Shown here: positions 46,901 through 54,024 of the stretch, piece by piece | Layout of the letters: each line of letters begins with the position of its first letter | Position numbering within the stretch: the first letter of the stretch is position 1 | DNA from: Pycnococcus provasolii | Taxonomy: Eukaryota > Chlorophyta > Pseudoscourfieldiophyceae > Pseudoscourfieldiales | NCBI GenBank assembly: GCA_049487715.1 | Contig: CP150567.1 | Coordinates: forward strand, 62,001-126,000 | Length of the DNA stretch: 64,000 nt | Direction: 5' to 3' | Program-made: the position numbers and the translations under genes | Notes under the pieces: model-generated | Told to the model about the DNA's origin: nothing | What the model saw: the letters and a program-made list of their open reading frames with translations, nothing else | The model's database searches: none

Positions 46901-49178
46901 TTTCAGCTTCCTCCTCTTCGTCTAACTCATCGTCACTGTCAAGATCGTCGTCATCTTTATCGCCCGTTCCAAACTCTGAAAGCAAAATCGCGACGAAGAG
47001 GTTGACGACGACGAAGTTTCCAATCAGCAGCAGAAGGATGAAGTAGATCACGCTGACATCGCTCGTACCTGCAACTCCATCGTACATGACTGCATTCCAA
47101 TCCTCACCCGTGAGTATCTGAAATACCGTGACAAGCGCCCAAAGAAACGAGTCAAAGTTGTGCCGTGGCAAATCGTCGCCTGTGCCCATCTTCCCACCAA
47201 ACATCTGCATCCCAAGAAGGGAGAAGACGAATATGACAAGGAAAACGATGAAGGTGAAGTTTCCTAGCTCTGCCACGGCGCGCCACATCGTGGCTAGGAA
47301 TTTTCGTAGAGATACCCACGAGCGCACGAGCTTCATCACGCGAAGTATGCGGAATGCACGAAGTGCGCCCAGGCTTCCGCTTCCGCTTGCAAGTAGCTCG
47401 ACGATGGATATGATCACGACAACGACGTCGAAGCAGTTGAATCGATCTTTGATGTACTCGTTGATTCCTAGGCCTAGGATCTTAAGGGCCGCCTCGAGCG
47501 CAAACAGGATCGTCAACACTAGGTTCATGTTGTCAAGCACCGTGCGAAATGTCTTGCTCATGCCGTGGTACTCCATGCTAAGAAATAAGGTGTTGAGAAT
47601 GATGGCAGCCACAATGACCCTCTCGAATGCGGGTTGGTCAATCACCTGCTTGCAGAGCGCGCCAATGTCGAATGGCTTGGGCTGGCCGTCGTCGAGAATG
47701 TCCACTTCAGGCACCGTAAGAGCCGTGTGATTCTTTCGCTTGCGACCGGCCTGTTCACCCTTGCTACCGTCCGCGTTTGGTGTGGTCGGATTCCCCTTCG
47801 CATCGGGCGACCCTCCCCTCGCCGCGGCGATCGCAGCAGCCTTGGCGGCAGCTTTCTTCTCCTCTTCCATCTGATTCTCAAGCTCGAGCCGTTCTTCCTC
47901 CTCCTTTGCTCTCGCGGCGCTTTCGTCCTCCGTCGCCTGCTCGCCGTCGTACGTGTCCGTGATGACCGCAAGTGCAAGGTTGAGCACGAAGAAACCGCCG
48001 AGGAACACGAGCAGCACGAAGTACAGAAATGCCCATCCGCTCGTGGCATCCATGGCCCAGTACATGATCGGCGTCCACCCCTCGAGCGTGATGCACTGGA
48101 AAATGGTCAGGCACGACCAGAGAAAGTTGTCGAAGCTGGTGATGCCCATGTTCGGGTTGCCGGGCACGTTGCGGTCCGGGTTCCGCCAGTCGAGGCAGAT
48201 CTGGCCCTCGCCGCAGTGGCGCCCTGACCAGTGGTACGACTCGTTCGTGCAGATGCGCGTGTCGTCGCCAATGTCCAAAACCTTCGGCTCGCTCGCCCAT
48301 GCGGTGGAGTTGGGAACGTACTCAATCTCGTGGCACCGCTTGGACAGCGTTCCCATGAACAGCTGCATGCCCAGGATGCCGAACACGAAAAACAGAAAGA
48401 GGCAGACGAGAGCGACGTTCGCCATCATCGGCACGACGCCGATCATCGTTCTCACGAGCACGCGCATGCCCGGAACCGCGGATACGGTTCGCAGCGGCCG
48501 CAGCACTCGTATGGTGCGGATGGCGGACGCGCCGGGTATGGCGTCGGAGCCAAAGCTGATGACGGACGCGACGACGACGATAAAGTCCAGTATGTTCCAC
48601 CCGTCTTTGAGGTACGTGCCGTCGCCGAGTACGAACCCCATCGCCACAACCTTGATGGCGAACTCGACGAGGAAGAAGGCTGTGAAGACGGGCTCGCTGT
48701 CGCTGACAATCTTGTTGCGACCTTCGTTGTCGCCCTTGAGCGGGTCGGTGAGCGCCAGTATCAGGCAGTTGATGCCGATGAGAGCAACCACGACGTTCTC
48801 GAACACCTGGCTGTCGTTGATTTTAATGCACATCGCGCGCAGCGGGTTGTCGACACCGAGCAAGCCAAAGCTCTTTCCGGTGTACTTCGGTGGATCTACA
48901 TATTCGAACAGGGCGTCCGCCTTTGCCTGTTCCTCCTTCGTGAAGTTGCGAAACTCCACGCTGTGCGTGTGTATGGCGAACTCAGCTTCGGCACTAGGCT
49001 CTGGGCTTGCCCCACTTCCCTGATCGCGTGCCATGGACGCGACGTGCGCCGCCAAGCCACGCTGTGCGACTTCCACGTCTACAGTCAGCGGCCCCTTGAG
49101 AGATGGCTTTTGCCCGAACGACGTGTTTGATGCGTTCGATGCGCCCGTTTGTTCTTCTGCGTTCCCTTGCGCCGACAT
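43950..49178 (-). CDS. Four-domain voltage-gated calcium channel (CaV-like) alpha subunit
   Basis: 1742 residues from the ATG at 49178. Four homologous six-helix domains are present. S4 segments: IRTIRVLRPLR (I), LRAFRILRVMKLVR (II), VRTIRVLRPLRV (III) and LRVFRLARVFRLVKRLK (IV). Pore filters: TLEGW, TGEDW, TTEGW and TGEAW at about residues 361, 689, 1134 and 1424, so the ring is EEEE, diagnostic of calcium selectivity. The cytosolic C-terminus carries an EF-hand-like stretch (LDPDGSGFVQLTDM, ~1512) and an IQ motif (LQAAVRGFLHRKR, ~1667) for calmodulin. This matches L-type-like CaV proteins known from Chlamydomonas flagella. Location (cilium or plasma membrane) is not shown. Encoded as one exon, striking for so large a channel. 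Confidence 0.95.
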   Translation of the reverse strand: MSAQGNAEEQTGASNASNTSFGQKPSLKGPLTVDVEVAQRGLAAHVASMARDQGSGASPEPSAEAEFAIHTHSVEFRNFTKEEQAKADALFEYVDPPKYTGKSFGLLGVDNPLRAMCIKINDSQVFENVVVALIGINCLILALTDPLKGDNEGRNKIVSDSEPVFTAFFLVEFAIKVVAMGFVLGDGTYLKDGWNILDFIVVVASVISFGSDAIPGASAIRTIRVLRPLRTVSAVPGMRVLVRTMIGVVPMMANVALVCLFLFFVFGILGMQLFMGTLSKRCHEIEYVPNSTAWASEPKVLDIGDDTRICTNESYHWSGRHCGEGQICLDWRNPDRNVPGNPNMGITSFDNFLWSCLTIFQCITLEGWTPIMYWAMDATSGWAFLYFVLLVFLGGFFVLNLALAVITDTYDGEQATEDESAARAKEEEERLELENQMEEEKKAAAKAAAIAAARGGSPDAKGNPTTPNADGSKGEQAGRKRKNHTALTVPEVDILDDGQPKPFDIGALCKQVIDQPAFERVIVAAIILNTLFLSMEYHGMSKTFRTVLDNMNLVLTILFALEAALKILGLGINEYIKDRFNCFDVVVVIISIVELLASGSGSLGALRAFRILRVMKLVRSWVSLRKFLATMWRAVAELGNFTFIVFLVIFVFSLLGMQMFGGKMGTGDDLPRHNFDSFLWALVTVFQILTGEDWNAVMYDGVAGTSDVSVIYFILLLLIGNFVVVNLFVAILLSEFGTGDKDDDDLDSDDELDEEEEAEMNKYAPQFAHLNMFGRDTTGTTEDMWQEWADMKYTRPGLHRWELLFLAVFDDREGIDAAKVEYAQQTERIQRRETKAMERAKAAVDARENGGNGDTANGLPLSDNPLFESDGTVQPTPPAGDEDKAKPEIGPMEGALGEMRLEDRCPKTFGFLERNNPVRMFCFRLADDKRFEYVVMMMIVVSSIIMATESPRTMENESTVKALEAIDAVFTTIFALEMIIKLAAIGIARHPGSYCADPWNFLDGFIVVLSIVSMPLESLNLGWVRAVRTIRVLRPLRVISRVPELKLVVNALLRSVPGLGNVLFVSLLFWLIFGILAMQLFMGKYHRCDDGTEDNPAIELDQPECEAAGHQWKNADMNFDNIGKAMLTLFEMSTTEGWTAVMYDGVDAVDVGKAPRRNYNEAMALFFLGFMIIGSFFIINLFIGIILDNFSALSREQNESGESGGIFLTKEQKVWVSAHRKLLRVNTVPPPAPPTNPLRMLAYDIASRSEFEFAILMAIVLSTICMAMEHRGMSDSFTTGLLVIDIFFSSIFIAEAVIKIGAYGGAYFSENWNRFDFIVVCGSIFGFISGAGSANFLRVFRLARVFRLVKRLKGLRVLFGTLVTSLPTLGNIGALLLLLCFVYAVLGMNLFGKIKENGELNDHVNFRTFGRSLLVLLRMATGEAWNSIMYSCMITDDCNSDADCGRDPETGEWNCCGNNGAPMYFASYVILGSFLTLNLLIAVVLENFSATKDDEELQVTDEDLTSFKMSWLQLDPDGSGFVQLTDMPKLIKKVPPPLGLGNLSVSRAEIFEFQRALSVPARQHVLYYQEALQAMICRHLKVDINGLPKQVREKVQKQLRIRRLAQQRALITDRTSQYTQADFARLRVPTLSPPPAKPETAGEGDKDALEAEDEMFCINHYFAIMRLQAAVRGFLHRKRMKEAQSHGSVMREVRSANVVAAHVVKLLREASDEAAQAVDELKLETAPEGGQGEAEAEAEAES

Positions 49179-50804
49179 GTATGCGGTGCTGTGCTGTGCT
49201 GTGCGAGCTGTACAGTAGTTGTGAGCACCTTCCACCCTGCCTCCTGCCTGCTCGTCAGGCCACCTGGCTGCCACCCCAGCGCTGGTTGGAACTCTCCAGC
49301 AGCAGCAGCGGCGGCGGCGTGGCGGCGTCAACTCGGTCTTAAGAGTCCTTTTGTTGTGCACACGGCAAGAGCTTAACAAGTGGCTGGCCGGCTAATCAGT
49401 TGTCAGGAAAATCAAGCGGACAAAGATTAAGCCAAGGCAATGGCTGACAAAGGACTCACGAGGCTCACTCACTCACTTGCTTACTATACTATTGTACTAT
49501 ACCAAGCGCCACCGCACACGCCTCCGTGAGAAGAGGAACAAGCGACCTGTTCACGTACAACGCCCGGCGCCGAGTATTGCCACCACCTAGGTGTGTGTGC
49601 GTGTCGTGTGTGGGTGGGACCGACCCCCTTGCGGGACCTCAAGGCACCTCCCTCTCCGAACCCCCCCGGCAGCCCGGCAGCCCCCCGGGGGGGGGGAACG
49701 CCAGCCGACAAGAACAGGTTGGGGGAACCCGGCCGACAACAACAGGTTTTACAGGGGAGAACAGGGAGGCTGGGCGTGGGAGAGAGCGGCGTGAGAGACA
49801 ATTGTCTTTTCTTTTCTCGACGAGAGAAAGGGGAGTGATGAGGTTGCGACGCTTGGCTTGGCTCTACTTGGCTCTACTTGGCTCTGTGTGTTTCTTTGCA
49901 TGTTGGTTGGTGGGGGAAACATCGGACTTACGATAGCTAGACGGCGCAAAACCCTTTCCTGGCCTTGTTCTCCGCCGCCGCGACTGTACAGCCGTGGCCG
50001 CTCTGTAGTAATAATGTATATAAAAGGGGAAAAAAAAAAATTTTTTTTTTAAAAAACAAGAAGGAAAAAAAAAAAAAAGAAAAAAAAGGGGAGAAGTTTT
50101 CTCGTGTATTTTCGCGCGAATATTCTTGCACGTGATACTGTAAACACTCATGACAGCACAGCGCATACATACATAAGCACTACAGTAGTACTTCGGTACA
50201 TAGTATCCCCTATGTAGGCCTGCAGACGCACAAACATCCATGGCTTAGGCGTCGATCTCCTTCGGTGCCATGTACATAGGTGCCTCCTTGATGAGACGCC
50301 AAGAGATGAGATGCCCCCGTTTTTGCCCAGGTAGGAAACCCTCCGTAGGAGTGGGGACCCATCCCTGGTCTCGCCCCCGGTCCCATACCAATGCTTCAGT
50401 GCTAATTCCTCGAGCCTCGAGGTGATGTGATGTCACACTACCGGGTACGTGGTACCTGCTCCTACCCTATACCTACTGTACCCTTAATGACTGAGTGATG
50501 GGATTGGGAGTGCGCTTCGAAGGTTTGCCCAATCGAGTACTCCGGTAAAGGTAGGCCGCGGGATCCTAAGTCTATGCTCAATCAAGGGCGATCCATGCTT
50601 CTTCGACGAAACCCAACCGGACCACACCGGACAGCCTCGGGGAGGGATCCCCTGACCCTTAAGTTACCTACATACGGCTAATAATGTTGACGAGTTTCCC
50701 CTCTCCTATCCAACGAACCGAACGCAACCGGGCGCTTAAGGCCTCACATCACACCCTTGCGGCCTCTTCTTCGCGGCCTCTCTAGACTCCTCCTCCCTCT
50801 TGCG
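49179..50804. other. Largest spacer: shared 5' region of two ion-channel genes
   Basis: 1.6 kb between the divergent CaV and ligand-gated channel genes. It contains a C/G homopolymer block (49670-49700), a TATA-like TATATAAAAGG near 50018 followed by A10T11 and poly-A stretches (to ~50100), TACAGTA-like motifs near 50140 and 50183, and CTTAAGG at 50734. Frames of 60-135 codons here have no recognised domain and mostly lack ATG. An unannotated non-coding RNA is possible but not supported. Confidence 0.5.
50029..50094. repeat. A/T homopolymer block
   Basis: About ten A then eleven T (self-complementary), followed by poly-A interrupted by G. Could extrude a hairpin or exclude nucleosomes. Confidence 0.7.
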
Positions 50805-53783
50805 ATGATGGTGGCGGCGTCTCATCAGGCCTCCTCGTCGTCATCCTCGTCGTCAGGGGTTAGGGCTAGGGCTTACCCGCTTCGTCGTCGTCGTCGTGGC
50901 CTTCGTGGTTACAGCTCGTGTTCGCGGGCAGCGTCCTTTTCTGATCTCCTCCTCCTTCTCGTTTGCCTATCCCAGTTTGGACTTAACTTGCATCACGGCT
51001 TTTTTTCCACACGATCGTCGTGCGGTTCACAAACGACGACAAGGTTGTGGGGCGCGCACGCGCAGGACACCACAGCTGGTGGCTATTCTCCAGCAGGACC
51101 GTCGTTTCAGAAGCCGCCGGTTGGGCCGTACATCGCGCCAGAGGCCGCCGCGCCGTTCGACGAGCCGCGAGAACAGAACCCAAGGCGACTCCGGGAACTG
51201 CGCCTGCAGATGGACTTGCACCGAAGGTACAGCGACTACTGGACGGACGGGTGGCTGCACAGCGTCGCGAAGCAGACGCTGCCGCTCTCCGTCACAGAGA
51301 CGTCGCGCAAAACGGTCAAGGTGGGCATGTTCTTCTACAGCCTCAAGAATGTGGACGAAGTGCAAGGAACCATCGACATCAGCTTCTGGCTGAGAATGAG
51401 CTGGTACGACCCCAACCTGTGGTACAACGTCACAGAACACGGTGGCGTAACGCAGAGCGTCGTCGACCCGAAGCTCGTCTGGACGCCTGACATCCTTTTG
51501 TACAATTCCGTCGACGACTACATGGGATCAAACCTCAAGGAGACGAAACCGTGGGTGTACCAGAGCAACGACACGAGCGCGCCACTCGTCTACTGGAGCA
51601 GGCCTGGCACCGCGCAGGTGCGTTGTCGCTCCGAGGACGTCATCACAACGAGCAAGGAACAGCAGCAGCGTATGACGCAGGATGCCGTTCTTCAAACCGC
51701 CCGTGGAGAGTATCCTCCACGGGAAACCCCTCTCAAGAGCCGCCCGCAAGACCCTGAAATCGCCAAGAAGATCGGCAAGCACTGGCCAGCTTCGATGGAC
51801 CTTAGCCTCTTTCCGTTCGACACGCAGTTCTGCGAGGTTGTGTGGGGCGGCTGGACGGACAGCGGCCTGCGCGTCGACTTTGAGCTGCTCGACCCGGCGG
51901 TGGAGCCGAGCCCTGATCAGGGCGGCGACGTCGGCTCGCCGTCGCCGGAGTTCTCGGTGGGGCCCATCTACGCGGAGAAGATTGAAAAGTTCTACAACTG
52001 CTGCCCCGACGAGCCGTGGCCGCTCGTGCACTTCTACCTGTCCATCAAGCGGCACACGGTGGACTACGTGCAAAACATCATCATCCCCGTCATCTTTCTG
52101 ACGTACATCGGCTTCCTGTCCTTCATCATTCCCACTTCAAGCGGCGAGCGAGTCAGCCTCGGCGTAACATGTCTGCTGACGATCCTCGCCGTCATGTACA
52201 TCACGACGAATGACACGCCGCGCACGAATCGAATCACCGCGCTGAGTATCTTCTACAACGGGTCGCTCGCCTTTGTCATCTTGCCCGTGTGTGTGAGCTG
52301 TGCGGCTGCGTATTTCGTGGATAAGCAGACGGGTGTGGATAAAGTGGATGACATGATTCAAGAAACTCTCGACCTGCTGAACTTTGCATCGGCTGACGAA
52401 TTTGCGGGTATTTCAAGGAGGCACCGTTCGCGAAGGAGCATCAGAAATGACGACGAAGGGGAGAGCGGCGGCCTCTTCGGAAACCTCAAGAAGATGATTA
52501 ATTCACCGAGGAATATTGAGGGTGATGGTGCCGGGACAGGTACATCGCCGCGTGAGAAAGACATGCGCAACTCGACTTCTTTTAGGCGCAGACGAGGTTT
52601 CGTGCAGCGCATGCCATGCCTTCGCGCGTACCGGCTACGCCATCTCTTCGTGTGGAAAATCAAGAATGACCTGAAGGATGTACTCAACAGCATTGACAGT
52701 CGCATTGGCGATAAGCTGATTACAAATACGGGGAACACGAAAGATCTTGGAGATCACCTAAACGTGAACGTGTGGCCCACGCCATTTGAGTTGACCCAAA
52801 TTATCGATGCGTCGTTTCTCTTCAGTCTGTCAATTGGATACACTGCGTTCCTTATCATTCTCGAGCAAGTTGTGGTGGGCAGCATACCCGCGAAACATTT
52901 AGTTGAAAGCGTGTTAATCTTTATACTCGTGTTCGTAGCCTTTGCGGGCATCAGCCTGGGAGCGTCATTTTTGTATCACATTGAAGTGAAGCTTGAGGAA
53001 GAGCGTTTGTACAGCCGCGATGGTCTACCCGGTGAGCTCGACGAGCGGCAGATCAAGGCATATCGCACGCTCTTCCGGGCATTTGACCGCGATCGCAACG
53101 GCGATGTGACTGCCGCTGAGCTGATTGCCGTGTACGGCGATCAAGGTCGCATGATCGACGAGAGTGTTCTCCGCGAGCGCCTTGGTCGAATTGACGCGAA
53201 CAAGGACGAGACGATCTCCTTTGCCGAATTTGTGGTGATATTGGAACGCGAGAGGACTTGCGCACGCATGCGCTCCGAACTGAAGGGACTGGAGCAGGTG
53301 AGTGCGCATTCGTACAATCGCTCACACTCACAGAAACATCAGGGTGCCGACACGGCTGTTCACCATTGGACGGCCCATCAGGTGTCCCAGTGGCTGAACA
53401 GCGAGGGTTTTTCGAACATCGCCTTGCACTTCGTGCGCCATGGTGTCACGGGACAGATTTTGCTTTCGCTGACAACTGATGAGCTTAAGAATGACCTTGG
53501 CGTGACAAAGCTTGCGGACCGCCGCAACCTCATGAAGAAGATTGGGAAATTGCACGAAATTTCGGCGACGCAGCGCTTCCGTCGCGTTGTTGACGCCATG
53601 AACCTAACTCGACTGAACAAAAAGTTTAGAAATGAGGATGAGGAATCCAATATCACAGAGGAGGATTTGATTGAAAAAATCGGACGGAATAACGACGAAG
53701 AAGCTGGTTCTCCCTCCTCAAGTGGCGGTGAAGCTGATCTAAGTCTACCGTTGACGAAGATGACCACCCATGAAGTCGCATAA
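50805..53783 (+). CDS. Pentameric ligand-gated ion channel with cytosolic EF-hands and SAM domain
   Basis: 992 residues from ATG 50805. After a hydrophobic signal (~46-66), the ligand-binding domain (~165-420) shows WTPDILLYNS (W-x-PD), FPFDTQFCEV (Cys-loop region) and loop C NCCPDEPW with vicinal cysteines like nicotinic receptor alpha subunits. M1-M3 follow: IIIPVIFLTYIGFLSFIIP, then SGERVSLGVTCLLTILAV (M2) and SLAFVILPVCVSCAAAYFV. The GER before M2 resembles cation-selective channels. After a ~160-residue loop come two helices (FLFSLSIGYTAFLIILEQVV; VLIFILVFVAFAGISLG), giving five instead of four. Then EF-hands DRDRNGDVTAAE (~760) and DANKDETISFAE (~797) and a SAM domain WTAHQVSQWLNSEGF...LTTDELKNDLGV (~850-918). 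Ligand unknown. Confidence 0.9.
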   Translation: MMVAASHQASSSSSSSSGVRARAYPLRRRRRGLRGYSSCSRAASFSDLLLLLVCLSQFGLNLHHGFFSTRSSCGSQTTTRLWGAHAQDTTAGGYSPAGPSFQKPPVGPYIAPEAAAPFDEPREQNPRRLRELRLQMDLHRRYSDYWTDGWLHSVAKQTLPLSVTETSRKTVKVGMFFYSLKNVDEVQGTIDISFWLRMSWYDPNLWYNVTEHGGVTQSVVDPKLVWTPDILLYNSVDDYMGSNLKETKPWVYQSNDTSAPLVYWSRPGTAQVRCRSEDVITTSKEQQQRMTQDAVLQTARGEYPPRETPLKSRPQDPEIAKKIGKHWPASMDLSLFPFDTQFCEVVWGGWTDSGLRVDFELLDPAVEPSPDQGGDVGSPSPEFSVGPIYAEKIEKFYNCCPDEPWPLVHFYLSIKRHTVDYVQNIIIPVIFLTYIGFLSFIIPTSSGERVSLGVTCLLTILAVMYITTNDTPRTNRITALSIFYNGSLAFVILPVCVSCAAAYFVDKQTGVDKVDDMIQETLDLLNFASADEFAGISRRHRSRRSIRNDDEGESGGLFGNLKKMINSPRNIEGDGAGTGTSPREKDMRNSTSFRRRRGFVQRMPCLRAYRLRHLFVWKIKNDLKDVLNSIDSRIGDKLITNTGNTKDLGDHLNVNVWPTPFELTQIIDASFLFSLSIGYTAFLIILEQVVVGSIPAKHLVESVLIFILVFVAFAGISLGASFLYHIEVKLEEERLYSRDGLPGELDERQIKAYRTLFRAFDRDRNGDVTAAELIAVYGDQGRMIDESVLRERLGRIDANKDETISFAEFVVILERERTCARMRSELKGLEQVSAHSYNRSHSQKHQGADTAVHHWTAHQVSQWLNSEGFSNIALHFVRHGVTGQILLSLTTDELKNDLGVTKLADRRNLMKKIGKLHEISATQRFRRVVDAMNLTRLNKKFRNEDEESNITEEDLIEKIGRNNDEEAGSPSSSGGEADLSLPLTKMTTHEVA

Positions 53784-54024
53784 ATGGATATTGTTTTAGA
53801 ATGTAGTTTATTAGTTTTAGAGGCTTTTTTTTAGGCATGCATTTTTCCTGCCCATGACGACCCCCCCCAAACTGGGATCCCGACAGCTGGTTGGGTACCA
53901 CTCGGGGTTCACAAATCGCAGCTTCCCACATTTCGATCGATCCTATAAAATGATCCTATGGAGGACTACTTTTTTAATTTCCCCGTTGCGTACCTCGTAA
54001 AATACCCTACCAAAAGACAACACA

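Noticed and set aside
50245-50436. 63-codon minus-strand frame
   Set aside because: Begins with GTG, has no homology I recognise and lies in a channel promoter region.
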